A DNA stretch of 37,662 nucleotides from an uncultured Lachnospiraceae bacterium (GTDB taxonomy: Bacteria > Bacillota > Clostridia > Lachnospirales > Lachnospiraceae). The stretch covers positions 1-37,662 of the forward strand of contig CALWET010000024.1 of assembly GCA_944377385.1 (NCBI GenBank), written 5' to 3'. The notes under the pieces were generated by a model. The model saw only the letters and a program-made list of their open reading frames with translations, was not told where the DNA came from and did no database searches. Both the position numbers and the translations under genes were made by a program. Of this stretch, positions 8,809 to 17,580 are shown in pieces. Position 1 is the stretch's first letter. Each line of letters opens with the position of its first letter.

Positions 8809-11265
8809 ATGAATACACCGCTTTCATGGATAAAGGATTATGTGCCCGGGCTTTCATGCACACCCCAGGAATACAGCGACAGGATGACCCTCTCAGGCAC
8901 AAAGGTAGAGAGCTATGATGAGCTTTCAAAGAATCTCAGGGACATAGTCATCGGCAGGGTGCTGAGCGTGGAAAAGCATCCCGATGCAGACAAGCTGACG
9001 GTATGTCAGGTGGATGTAGGAGAGAGGACGGTACAGATAGTTACCGGAGCACCCAACATTCAGGTGGGGCAGAGCGGCATGCTGGTGCCCGTGGTGCTTT
9101 CCGGAGGAAAGGTGGCAGGAGGCCATGACGGAGGCCCCCTTCCTGAAAATGGCATAGAGATAAAGGCCGGGAAGCTCAGAGGAGTGGAGTCCGAAGGCAT
9201 GATGTGCTCCATCGAGGAGCTGGGCTCTGACAAAAATTATTACAGAGATGCTCCGGAGGAAGGCATATATATCTTTGGCAAAGAGGCCATAGAGGAGTAT
9301 GACCTGAAGCCGGGGGATGATGCCATCAGGGCTCTTGGCATGGATGATGTGGTATTTGACTATGAGATCACTTCCAATCGTGTGGACTGCTATTCTGTCA
9401 TAGGTATAGCCAGGGAGGCAGCAGCCACTTTCGACAAGGAATTTGTCATGCCCTCCATAAAGTCCAGCGGAAATGCTGAGGATGCCCACGACTATATCAG
9501 CGTCAGGGTAGAGGACCAGAAGCTCTGCCCCAGATACATTGCCAGGGTAGTAAAGAACATCAGGTTTGCACCCTCCCCCGAATGGCTCCAGAAGAGGCTT
9601 CGCAACAGCGGCATAAGACCCATAAACAATCTGGTGGACATAACCAATTTCGTTATGGAGGAATTCGGCCAGCCCATGCATGCCTATGACTATGATGACA
9701 TAGCCGGACATGAGATAGTGGTAAAGTGCGCGAAGGATGGAGACAGCTTCGTGACCCTGGATGGACAGGAGAGGAAGCTTGATCATGGCGTGCTCATGAT
9801 AAATGACGGCGAGAAGCCCGTGGGCATAGCCGGCATCATGGGCGGACAAAACAGTATGATCACGGATCATGTCCATACCGTGCTCTTTGAGGCTGCAAAC
9901 TTCAACGGCCCCAATATCCGCAGATCGGCACAAAAGATAGGCATGAGGACAGAGGCCTCCAGCATATTTGAAAAGGGACTGGATCCCAATACTGCGGAGC
10001 TGGCCATAAACCGTGCCTGCGAGCTTGTTGAGGAGCTTCAGTGCGGTGAGGTAGTAGGCGGCATGGTCGATGTCTATGTGGGGGCAGAGGAGCCTAAGAG
10101 GATAGCCTTTGAACCTGACAGGATAAATGCACTGCTGGGTCTTGACATAAGTCCAGAGGAGATGAAGGCTACCTTCAAAAAGCTCAAGCTCGGCTTTGAT
10201 GAGGATAAAAATGAGGTGGTGGTGCCCAGCTTCAGAAGGGATCTTGAATGTATGGCTGACCTTGCTGAGGAGGTGCTCCGCTTCTACGGATATGACAAGA
10301 TAGAGGATACCCTGCCTGTGGGAGAATCCACCATGGGACGCTTCCCCAGGAAGCTCAGAGTGGATGAGGAGGTAAGGACAGTGGCAGAATTCAGCGGATT
10401 CTCCCATGCCTTCACCTATGCCTTTGAAAGCCCCAAGGTCTTTGACAGGCTCAGGATACCCGAGAGCTCAGAGCTTCGCAGGGCCATAGTCATATCAAAT
10501 CCCCTGGGAGAAGACTTTTCCATCATGAGGACCCAGACGCTCAATGCCATGCTCCAGGCCCTGGCCCTCAATTACAACAGGAGAAACAAGGATGTCATGC
10601 TTTATGACATGGCAAATATCTATCTTGCAAAGGAGCTGCCTTTAAAGGAGCTTCCAGAGGAAAGGGAGCAGCTGACGCTGGGAGGCTACGGGCAGTATGT
10701 GGATTTTTATGTGCTCAAGGGAGTAGTGGAGGAGATATTTGACAGGCTGTCGATGAATAAAAAGGTCCACTACGTTAAGGAATGTGACAGGCCCTACCTG
10801 CATCCCGGACGCAAGGCAGACATATTTTACGACGGAAAGCTGCTGGGATTTATGGGCGAGGTGCATCCCGAGGTCTCTGAGGCCTATGGCTTCAAGGAGG
10901 GAGTCAGGGTCTATGTGGCCGTGCTGGATATGCCGCTTTTGACTGAGCTTGCCGGCTTTGACCGTATATATGAAAACATCATAAAGTATCCTGCCATTAC
11001 GAGGGATATCTCCATGGTAGTTCCCAAGGAACTGCCGGTCGGAAGCCTCGAGGATGTCATAATGGAAAAGGGCTCGGATATACTTGATGGCCTCAGGCTC
11101 TTTGATATCTATGAGGGCGACCAGGTAGGAGAGGGCAAAAAGTCAGTGGCCTACAGCCTGAGCTTCAGGGCAAAGGACAGGACCCTTAAAAATGAAGAGG
11201 CAGATGCGGTCATGAAGGATGTAATCCAGGGCCTGGCAGAGCTTGGAGCTGAGCTGCGTTCCTGA
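8809..11265 (+). CDS. pheT: Phenylalanyl-tRNA synthetase beta subunit
   Basis: The 818-aa beta subunit carries the editing and tRNA-binding domains. It begins MNTPLSWIKDYV. Next come the EMAP/OB tRNA-binding domain (VEKHPDADKLTVCQVDVG), the B3/B4 editing region (RNSGIRPINNLVDITNFVMEEFGQ region), the B5 domain and the catalytic-like core. The C-terminal FDX-ACB anticodon-binding domain starts near YPAITRDISMVV. Length and domain order are normal. It is co-transcribed with pheS under the T-box and ends before the hairpin at 11371-11399. A 493-codon antisense frame inside it is a codon-usage shadow. Confidence 0.98.
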   Translation: MNTPLSWIKDYVPGLSCTPQEYSDRMTLSGTKVESYDELSKNLRDIVIGRVLSVEKHPDADKLTVCQVDVGERTVQIVTGAPNIQVGQSGMLVPVVLSGGKVAGGHDGGPLPENGIEIKAGKLRGVESEGMMCSIEELGSDKNYYRDAPEEGIYIFGKEAIEEYDLKPGDDAIRALGMDDVVFDYEITSNRVDCYSVIGIAREAAATFDKEFVMPSIKSSGNAEDAHDYISVRVEDQKLCPRYIARVVKNIRFAPSPEWLQKRLRNSGIRPINNLVDITNFVMEEFGQPMHAYDYDDIAGHEIVVKCAKDGDSFVTLDGQERKLDHGVLMINDGEKPVGIAGIMGGQNSMITDHVHTVLFEAANFNGPNIRRSAQKIGMRTEASSIFEKGLDPNTAELAINRACELVEELQCGEVVGGMVDVYVGAEEPKRIAFEPDRINALLGLDISPEEMKATFKKLKLGFDEDKNEVVVPSFRRDLECMADLAEEVLRFYGYDKIEDTLPVGESTMGRFPRKLRVDEEVRTVAEFSGFSHAFTYAFESPKVFDRLRIPESSELRRAIVISNPLGEDFSIMRTQTLNAMLQALALNYNRRNKDVMLYDMANIYLAKELPLKELPEEREQLTLGGYGQYVDFYVLKGVVEEIFDRLSMNKKVHYVKECDRPYLHPGRKADIFYDGKLLGFMGEVHPEVSEAYGFKEGVRVYVAVLDMPLLTELAGFDRIYENIIKYPAITRDISMVVPKELPVGSLEDVIMEKGSDILDGLRLFDIYEGDQVGEGKKSVAYSLSFRAKDRTLKNEEADAVMKDVIQGLAELGAELRS

Positions 11266-11370
11266 TCAGGTGACTTTTTCATGCATGGGCGCATGCCCTG
11301 AGCGGCGTCATAAAGAGCTAAAAAATGCAGTTAAGAAAAATGCAATAAACATGTAAATACACTTTTAAAA

Positions 11371-11399
11371 ACAGGGTGCCTGGCACCTTGTTTTTTTTT
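11371..11399 (+). terminator. Intrinsic terminator after pheST
   Basis: ACAGGGTG (11371-11378) pairs with CACCTTGT (11384-11391) around CCTGG, followed by nine T residues. The core GGTGCCTGGCACC resembles short palindromes dispersed in some Firmicutes genomes, so it may also be a REP-like copy. The rest of the 192-base gap from 11266 holds only a small GGGC/GCCC hairpin. Confidence 0.85.
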
Positions 11400-11408
11400 A
11401 GTTTGACA

Positions 11409-11417
11409 TGCTATACT
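11409..11417 (+). promoter_or_regulatory. Putative extended -10 promoter of the cdaA operon
   Basis: TGCTATACT matches an extended -10 (TGn plus TATACT) and lies about 40 bases before the first gene of the operon. The -35 position is poor (TTGTTT, overlapping the preceding T-run). A GGAGG site at 11448-11452 serves the ATG at 11458. Confidence 0.5.
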
Positions 11418-11457
11418 GTATCAATGGGTCCTGATAAAAACATGACCGGAGGGATGC

Positions 11458-11847
11458 ATGATAAACAAGGAAAAGATACGGCTCATGACGGATCTGGCCA
11501 TATATGAAAAAAAGAACAAAAACACTGTTTTTCAGGTCAATAATTATTACCGCCACGACTATATAATGGGACAGCTGATAGGAGCCCTTGTGCGCTATGT
11601 GATGTGCATGCTGCTCTGCTTCATACTGTATCTTATATTTCAGGCAGGTGCGCTGTTTTACAACATAAATGTCAGCGGCATCTCCACAGTACTCAGGGAG
11701 CTTTCAGGGATATTCGTCTCGGGACTCCTTGTCTATCTTGTCATAGCCTATATCGTTGCTACAAAACGCTATACGGCTGCAAAGCGCGGCATGCTGCTTT
11801 ATGCCACAAAGCTGAAAAGGCTTGGAAGGAAATACATGAAAAAATAA
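11458..11847 (+). CDS. Small two-helix membrane protein, unknown function
   Basis: I do not recognise a named family. The 129-aa product has a charged N-terminus (residues 1-38), a transmembrane segment at about 39-63 and another at about 84-102. A very basic tail (KRYTAAKRG...KLKRLGRKYMKK) probably stays in the cytoplasm. GGAGG lies 5 bases before ATG 11458; an overlapping ATG at 11454 is out of frame and ends quickly. It is the first gene after the putative promoter and is followed 26 bases later by a larger membrane protein and then cdaA. Co-transcription with c-di-AMP synthesis is likely. An accessory or regulatory role is only a guess. Confidence 0.8.
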   Translation: MINKEKIRLMTDLAIYEKKNKNTVFQVNNYYRHDYIMGQLIGALVRYVMCMLLCFILYLIFQAGALFYNINVSGISTVLRELSGIFVSGLLVYLVIAYIVATKRYTAAKRGMLLYATKLKRLGRKYMKK

Positions 11848-11873
11848 GCAGGCACGGCGGCAAGTGATGGTTT

Positions 11874-12821
11874 GTGATAAGCAGTGACTTAATGAAAAGA
11901 GGTAGCTTTTTGGACATACTTTTTGATATAAGGGACAATATAAGACGTTTTTACGCCTCAAATGCAGGGCTCATCAGGCCGCTTCTGAAGATAGCCTGTG
12001 CGCTCATATGCTTTTTCTCGATCAGGTTTTATCTCGGAAGCCTTGCCACGGGGCTTTTTGAATTCAGCTACATGCTGCTTTTTTCTCTGGTATGTGCCTT
12101 TTTGCCCTGGGGAGCCATAAGCTTTTTTGGAGGCATACTGGTGCTGTTTGCCATGCTGGAGGCATCCTATGTCATGGCGGGCTTCATGCTTATAGCCATA
12201 CTTGCGACAGGCTTTTTATATTTCGGATTTAAGCCGGGCCATGGAGCCATAATCGCTTTAGTATGTGTAGGCTTTATATGGCGCATACCCTATGCCGCAC
12301 CGCTGATACTGGGACTGTATCTTGGAGCGTCTGCCGCCATCCCCTGTGCCCTTGGGGTGTTCCTTTGGTTCATCCTCAGGTATTTCGAGATAAATGGGGG
12401 ACAGATGAGTGCCGTCATAGATACCTCTGTCATGATGACTGATTTTTCTGCCATCATGGACGGGGTCATCAAGGACAGATATATGGTGATCATGGCGGCG
12501 GCCTTTGTACTCTGTGTGCTGACAGTCAGCGCCATAAAGAGCCTGAGCATAGACCATTCCTGGACCATAGCCATAGGAGCAGGAGCGGCTGTCATCTGTG
12601 TGCTGGTCATCATTATAGGAGCCATGTTCGAGGAGACCTCACTTTTATGGGACATACTGGGACTGCTTTTATCCCTGGGCCTTGCCTTCATTTATGAATA
12701 TGTATTTTTTGGAGTGGACTACAGGGGAGCGGAAAGGCTGCAGTTCGAGGATGACGATTATTATTACTATGTAAAGGCTATACCAAAGATAAAAAATGAA
12801 GAAGAGGACAGAAGATCCTGA
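11874..12821 (+). CDS. Polytopic membrane protein upstream of cdaA, unknown function
   Basis: A 315-aa hydrophobic protein with roughly nine membrane segments. The C-terminus is soluble and acidic, with a run of four Tyr (EDDDYYYYVKAIPKIKNEEE). The start at 11874 is GTG with a weak GATGG upstream; an in-frame ATG at 11892 is the alternative. The FED-DD-YYYY-VKAIPK tail resembles a conserved ending in uncharacterised Lachnospiraceae proteins encoded next to cdaA, which is my recollection and not a search result. The stop is 17 bases before the cdaA start. No transporter or enzyme motif is evident. Confidence 0.8.
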   Translation: MISSDLMKRGSFLDILFDIRDNIRRFYASNAGLIRPLLKIACALICFFSIRFYLGSLATGLFEFSYMLLFSLVCAFLPWGAISFFGGILVLFAMLEASYVMAGFMLIAILATGFLYFGFKPGHGAIIALVCVGFIWRIPYAAPLILGLYLGASAAIPCALGVFLWFILRYFEINGGQMSAVIDTSVMMTDFSAIMDGVIKDRYMVIMAAAFVLCVLTVSAIKSLSIDHSWTIAIGAGAAVICVLVIIIGAMFEETSLLWDILGLLLSLGLAFIYEYVFFGVDYRGAERLQFEDDDYYYYVKAIPKIKNEEEDRRS

Positions 12822-12838
12822 AAGGTCGGTAGGTAGGT

Positions 12839-13714
12839 TTGAATGAGATCATAAGCAGGCTGAGGAGCTCGGTTTCCCTGCTTCCGCTGTTTTCAGTTCG
12901 CAATCTTATAGAGGTAGTCATCATAGCCATCATCGTATATGAGCTGATGCTCTGGATCAAAAATACGAGGGCTTGGACCTTGCTCAAGGGTATCATAGTG
13001 ATACTCCTGTTTACCTTATTTGCAGCCATCATGAGGCTGGATACCATACTCTGGATACTGGAGCGTGTCTCTACGGTAGCCATGCTGGCCATGGTGATCA
13101 TTTTTCAGCCGGAGCTCAGAAAGGCTCTGGAGCAGCTTGGAAGCCAGAATATCGTTACAAATCTGTTTACCATCAGCGGAGGAGACAGTAAGTATTCAGG
13201 AGTCATGAGCGGTGAGTCCATAAACGGTATCGTGAATGCCACATTTTATATGGCAAAGAAAAAGACCGGGGCACTGATGACCATAGAGCAGAACGAATCC
13301 CTGCTTGACATAGAAAAGACAGGTATAGAGATAAAGGGCCTGATAAGCTCAGGCCTGCTGATAAATATATTTGAGAAGAACACGCCCCTGCACGATGGGG
13401 CAGTGATAATCAGGGGCAATGAGGTGGCTGCCGCTACCTGCTATCTGACGCTTTCGGAAAACATGCAGATAAGCAAGGATCTCGGGACCAGGCACAGGGC
13501 TGCCATAGGCATCTCCGAGACCACTGACAGCCTGACCATAGTGGTCTCTGAGGAGACAGGCAGAGTCAGTGTGGCCCAGGGCGGCAAGCTGACCAGAGTG
13601 CCTGATCAGGAAAGCCTCAGGAGGATACTTCAGGCCCTGGTGACGGACGAAGAAAGCAAAAGATTCCTAAAATGGCGAAAGGCAAAGCAAAAAGCAGATG
13701 AAGAAGATCAGTAA
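12839..13714 (+). CDS. cdaA: Diadenylate cyclase CdaA (c-di-AMP synthase)
   Basis: Makes cyclic di-AMP from two ATP at the membrane. Three N-terminal membrane helices (about residues 25-95) precede a DisA_N/DAC domain. The catalytic DGA motif is at residues 186-188 (NTPLHDGAVII) and the RHR motif at 218-220 (LGTRHRAAIGISE). The start is TTG at 12839 with an AGG 5 bases upstream, giving MNEIISRLRS. The 291-aa length is normal (B. subtilis CdaA about 273). It overlaps cdaR by 17 bases, the usual cdaA-cdaR pairing. In many Firmicutes glmM follows, but not here. c-di-AMP typically controls potassium and osmolyte transport and cell-wall homeostasis. Confidence 0.97.
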   Translation: MNEIISRLRSSVSLLPLFSVRNLIEVVIIAIIVYELMLWIKNTRAWTLLKGIIVILLFTLFAAIMRLDTILWILERVSTVAMLAMVIIFQPELRKALEQLGSQNIVTNLFTISGGDSKYSGVMSGESINGIVNATFYMAKKKTGALMTIEQNESLLDIEKTGIEIKGLISSGLLINIFEKNTPLHDGAVIIRGNEVAAATCYLTLSENMQISKDLGTRHRAAIGISETTDSLTIVVSEETGRVSVAQGGKLTRVPDQESLRRILQALVTDEESKRFLKWRKAKQKADEEDQ

Positions 13715-14897
13715 CTGGCTAAAACAAAATCCCATGCTGAAGCTGGCCTCCCTTATACTGGCCTTTATCATATGGCTGACGGTGGTTAATTTTTCAAACC
13801 CCGAAATGAGCGATTATGTGACTGTGGAGCTGGATGTAAGGAATGGAGAGGAGCTTATCTCCGCAGACCAGATGTACAGCCTGGATACCAGGTCCGTCAG
13901 GGTCTCCTTCAATGTCAGGGCCAGATACATGAATCAGATCAGTGCCTCAGATTTTACGGCATATGTGGATCTGAAGGACTATTCCATAACAGGTGCCGTG
14001 CCTGTATATATAGAGCCATCTTCAGAGATAACCTCACTGATCTCTGATGTGACCAGCAATCCCATGGTAGTACACGTAAGCACCGAGGATATGCAGGAAA
14101 AGAGGTTTGATCTCGAGGTCAGGCTCGTGGGAGAGCAGGCAGAGGGCTATGCCCTGGGAGAGGCTCTGCTTTCGCAGGATTATGTATATGTGAGCGGACC
14201 GGTATCCGAGGTGGGAATGATCAGCTCCGTAGGTATAGAGATAGACGTGAATGGAGCTTCAGACACACTTACGGGTACTGCTCCCGTTGTGTTCTATGAT
14301 GCAAACGGCAATGCCATGCAGATGGATGACAGGCTGACGGTCAGTGCTCAGGAGGTGGATTACACCAAATTCGTATATCGTATAAAGAGCTTGGGTATAA
14401 GTACAGGCACCGTTGGAGAGCCTGCCGAGGGCTATTTGTTTGAGGGCGTGGAGACCAGCCCGTCTTTTGTATCGGTATATGGTTCCGAGGATCTCCTCAA
14501 CAGCTATTCCAGCATACAGATATCGGATGAAGCCATAAATATAAGCGGTGCCACGAGAGATGTGACACTGACCATAGATATTACGCCATATATCCCTGCG
14601 GGGCTGGTGCTTTCCGAGACCTCATCCCAGATCACGGCAGTGGCCAGGATCAGGAGGGCGCCGGAGACCTCTGAAGCAGAGACGGAGAGCGAATCTGGCT
14701 CGGAGGCACAGGAGACGGCAGATCCTACATCTCCTGGAGACAGCATCCAGAGTTCTGAAAGCCCTACGGTTTCTGTTCCCGGACATGCTCAGGACCAGAG
14801 CACGGAAGCAGCCACTGCCCAGACAGGGCTCCATGAGGATCTGGGACAGAACGGCATATCAGAGACGGGAGCTTCGGCCGAGCAGATCGGAAACTGA
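13698..14897 (+). CDS. cdaR: CdaA regulatory protein CdaR (YbbR-like)
   Basis: A 399-aa membrane-anchored extracellular protein. One N-terminal membrane helix (about residues 13-31, ending IIWLTVVNFSNPE) is followed by YbbR repeats to about residue 315. A low-complexity tail rich in Ser, Glu and Thr (about 316-399) is probably an extended extracellular segment. CdaR binds and modulates CdaA in studied Firmicutes. The start codon lies inside cdaA, and the stop is 2 bases before the next gene. The S/E/T tail is longer than in the B. subtilis protein's core fold and looks disordered. Confidence 0.93.
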   Translation: MKKISNWLKQNPMLKLASLILAFIIWLTVVNFSNPEMSDYVTVELDVRNGEELISADQMYSLDTRSVRVSFNVRARYMNQISASDFTAYVDLKDYSITGAVPVYIEPSSEITSLISDVTSNPMVVHVSTEDMQEKRFDLEVRLVGEQAEGYALGEALLSQDYVYVSGPVSEVGMISSVGIEIDVNGASDTLTGTAPVVFYDANGNAMQMDDRLTVSAQEVDYTKFVYRIKSLGISTGTVGEPAEGYLFEGVETSPSFVSVYGSEDLLNSYSSIQISDEAINISGATRDVTLTIDITPYIPAGLVLSETSSQITAVARIRRAPETSEAETESESGSEAQETADPTSPGDSIQSSESPTVSVPGHAQDQSTEAATAQTGLHEDLGQNGISETGASAEQIGN

Positions 14898-14899
14898 AA

Positions 14900-16342
14900 A
14901 TGATATTTGCCGTCATCACTCTGACATTTTTATCAAGCTACATGCTTTCTGCCATGGACGCCTGCCTGCTGTCAGGGGGCGTGCTCATGCTGCTTTCAGT
15001 CTATCTTTATTTTTGGTATCATAAAAGGAGCAATGGGCTGCTGCTTTGTCCGGCAGGCCTTTTTTCCCTTTCCTGGATAGGAGGTGCCGGGATATCCGCA
15101 CTCAGGCTTTCATGGCTTCAATCAGCCTGGGAGACAGAGACCTGGGTGGTGATATGGGGCTTTTCCGTCTCGTTTCTCTTTATGTATGAGTGCTTTTCAA
15201 ATAAAAGATACGGATCATGCGAAAAGTCCCCTGTCATAAAGCCTTGCAGGGGAAAAAGAGAGGACTGTTCAGAGAAGGAAGCACTTCTGACTGCGCTGGT
15301 CATATTCATCACTACAGGGATATCGGTTTCTGCCTTTATATTTGAGGCAGTAAAGCTTGGCTATGTACCGCTCTTTACCGTGGACATGCCCCATGCATAT
15401 TCCTATTTCCATGTCACGGGAGTACACTATTTTACCACTGCCTTTGTGCTGGTGCCGGCCGAGGCTGCGGTATACTTCAGAGAGATATATGAGATCCGCA
15501 TGCAGGAGGCTCCGGTGCCTGACGAGGGAGGTTTGTCCAGGTTCAGAGCTTTTATTTCGGGACCAAAGGGCAGTGTTTCGCCGGCTGGCCTTTTGGTACT
15601 TCTGTGTGTGTTTTTGTCTTTGCTCCTGCCCATACTTCTTGTATCCAGGTTTCAGCTGATACTTGCAGTGGGGCTCTGCGTTTTTACGATCCTTATACTC
15701 AGGGGACCTGATATAAGAGGAGTTTTGACGAAAAAAAGAGTCCTGGAGCTTTTGGGGCTGCTTATAGCCTGCATAGGAGCATATGTTTTCCTTACCATAG
15801 AAAGGGCCCACAGCATAGCTTATCTGAGATCCATATTCGAGATGAAGGATGACAGCCTTCCCATATGGATCATACAGCCATATATGTATGTGGCCAACAA
15901 TTTTGATAATCTGAACTGCCTTGTGCGTGACCTGGCAGAGCATACAGGAGGGCTCCGCATGCTATATCCGGTCTTTGTCTTTACAGGGCTCAAGTTTTTC
16001 CATCCGGAGCTGGTCAGCTTTCCCCTGTATGTTACAAAGGAGGAGCTGACCACCCTTACCGTAGCCTATGATGCCTATTACGATTTTGGGCTTTTGGGTG
16101 TACTTGCTTTTGGAGCAGTGCTTGGGGCCTGTATGGGCTTACTTGAGTGCAGGCTGCTCAGAGAGCCTGGGAGCGGACTTTTGTCCATGATAGGGGCACA
16201 GCTCATTTTTTATCTGTGCCTGTCATTTTTCACCACCTGGTATTCCAATCCCAGCACCTGGTTTTATCTGGCAGCCTCCCTTGCATCTTGTATTTTCATA
16301 AAGATAGGTCTGAGGATCATATATGGACGTAAAAAAGAGTGA
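14900..16342 (+). CDS. Wzy-like oligosaccharide repeat unit polymerase family membrane protein
   Basis: A 480-aa protein with about eleven membrane segments. Its overall pattern matches oligosaccharide repeat-unit polymerases (O-antigen polymerase type). A Cys/Lys-rich cytoplasmic loop lies at about residues 98-130, a large extracellular loop is near residues 165-215, and the second half contains SRFQLILAVG and ANNFDNLNCLV. The family polymerises lipid-linked repeat units outside the membrane, but sequence identity in it is low, so the assignment rests on topology and remote motifs. It starts 2 bases after cdaR and overlaps the next gene by 20 bases, so it belongs to the cdaA operon. No glycosyltransferases or flippase are adjacent, which is odd for a Wzy. 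Confidence 0.7.
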   Translation: MIFAVITLTFLSSYMLSAMDACLLSGGVLMLLSVYLYFWYHKRSNGLLLCPAGLFSLSWIGGAGISALRLSWLQSAWETETWVVIWGFSVSFLFMYECFSNKRYGSCEKSPVIKPCRGKREDCSEKEALLTALVIFITTGISVSAFIFEAVKLGYVPLFTVDMPHAYSYFHVTGVHYFTTAFVLVPAEAAVYFREIYEIRMQEAPVPDEGGLSRFRAFISGPKGSVSPAGLLVLLCVFLSLLLPILLVSRFQLILAVGLCVFTILILRGPDIRGVLTKKRVLELLGLLIACIGAYVFLTIERAHSIAYLRSIFEMKDDSLPIWIIQPYMYVANNFDNLNCLVRDLAEHTGGLRMLYPVFVFTGLKFFHPELVSFPLYVTKEELTTLTVAYDAYYDFGLLGVLAFGAVLGACMGLLECRLLREPGSGLLSMIGAQLIFYLCLSFFTTWYSNPSTWFYLAASLASCIFIKIGLRIIYGRKKE

Positions 16343-17480
16343 TAAAAGCATAAGATATTATTTTTCGCTGATCATGAGGCTTGTGGTGCCGCTGCTGGTC
16401 ATAGTTGCCTGTGTGTATTTCATACCCAGGCTGCTGATCTATTTCCTGCCCTTTGTACTGGCTTATATCATAGCCATGCTGGCAAATCCCCTGGTCAGCT
16501 TCCTGCAGAAGAAGATATCCATAAAAAGAAAGCACTCCTCGGCTCTGGTCATTGTGCTGGTGCTGGCCCTGCTGATCATACTGATCTATTATCTGGTCCT
16601 GCTGCTCATATCCCTGGGCATAAGCCTGATGAATGACATACCCGGCTATATCTCCAACCTCACATCCACCATAGACGGCCTTTTCGTAAGGTATGCCGAT
16701 ATACTGGAGATGCTTCCGCCTGAGCTGTCAGAGGCTGTTACGGAGCTCAGGGGCAACCTGAGCAGGCTTGCTACGGATCTAATATCCAGCATGGCCATGC
16801 CCACGGTGGATATATCCCTGACTGCGGTACGTTCAGTCCCCGGACTGTTCATAAACGTATTGATATTTTTCATTGCCGCCTTCTGCTATATATCCCAGTG
16901 GGAGAATACGCAGCAGTTCATAAGGGAGCATATGCCAAAGGGGATAGCCGGATACATGGACTATCTCAAAAATGATGTAAGAAAGATACTTGGATCCTGG
17001 CTAAAGGCCCAGATAAAGATCATGGGGGTGGTATTCCTTGTGCTGGCAGTATCCTTTACGATACTGAGGGTGGACTACGGCATACTCCTTGCACTGCTTA
17101 CGGCCTTCCTGGATTTTCTGCCGGCCTTTGGAGTAGGCTTTATCATGTGGCCCTGGATAGCCATAGAGCTCCTTTCCGGCAACTTTCTGATGGCCCTATG
17201 GCTTGGCATAGTATATATAATGACTCAGTTTGTCAGAAATACCCTTCAGCCAAAGATCATGGGAGATACCATGGGGCTCTCATCTTTGAGCACCCTGCTG
17301 TTCCTTTTCCTGGGCTACAAGTTCTATGGCATAGCCGGCATGATATTTGCCGTGCCCATAGGCATGTTCTGCCTGTCTTTATACAGATACGGGCTGTTTG
17401 ACAGGATGATCTCGGCATTTTGGGAGCTCCTTTCCTGCATAGGCAGCTTCTTTGGCAGGGATGAGGAGGAGAAAGGCTGA
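16323..17480 (+). CDS. AI-2E family transporter (PerM/YtvI-like)
   Basis: A 385-aa polytopic membrane protein. Two N-terminal helices, a soluble segment (about residues 105-175), and a C-terminal group of helices with ALLTAFLDFLPAFGVGFIMWP and the TQFVRNTLQPKIMG motif are characteristic of the AI-2E transporter family. Despite the name, members have diverse proposed roles (sodium/proton antiport, sporulation, quorum signal export), so the substrate is unknown. Its ATG lies inside the end of the polymerase-like gene, making it the last gene of the cdaA operon. No terminator hairpin is seen directly after its stop. Confidence 0.9.
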   Translation: MDVKKSDKSIRYYFSLIMRLVVPLLVIVACVYFIPRLLIYFLPFVLAYIIAMLANPLVSFLQKKISIKRKHSSALVIVLVLALLIILIYYLVLLLISLGISLMNDIPGYISNLTSTIDGLFVRYADILEMLPPELSEAVTELRGNLSRLATDLISSMAMPTVDISLTAVRSVPGLFINVLIFFIAAFCYISQWENTQQFIREHMPKGIAGYMDYLKNDVRKILGSWLKAQIKIMGVVFLVLAVSFTILRVDYGILLALLTAFLDFLPAFGVGFIMWPWIAIELLSGNFLMALWLGIVYIMTQFVRNTLQPKIMGDTMGLSSLSTLLFLFLGYKFYGIAGMIFAVPIGMFCLSLYRYGLFDRMISAFWELLSCIGSFFGRDEEEKG

Positions 17481-17497
17481 TATATAGCCGCTAAAAC

Positions 17498-17526
17498 TTG
17501 CTATAATCCATATTTATTGTTATACT
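17498..17526 (+). promoter_or_regulatory. Promoter(s) of the DUF6465-type gene
   Basis: TTGCTA (17498-17503) and TATACT (17521-17526) are spaced by 17 bases, with TG at 17518-17519 extending the -10. An alternative perfect extended -10, TGCTATAAT, overlaps at 17499-17507. Either would give a leader of about 50-70 bases; the ribosome binding site is AGGAAAGAGG just before ATG 17581. Confidence 0.6.
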
Positions 17527-17580
17527 ATCTGTGTTTTTCGGTTCCTTGGATTTAATAATAGAATTTGTTTAGGAAAGAGG

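Noticed and set aside
8926..10407. 493-codon open frame on the minus strand inside pheT
   Set aside because: pheT is certain by homology along its full length. The antisense frame stays open because pheT rarely uses TTA, CTA or TCA codons. It shows no known domain.
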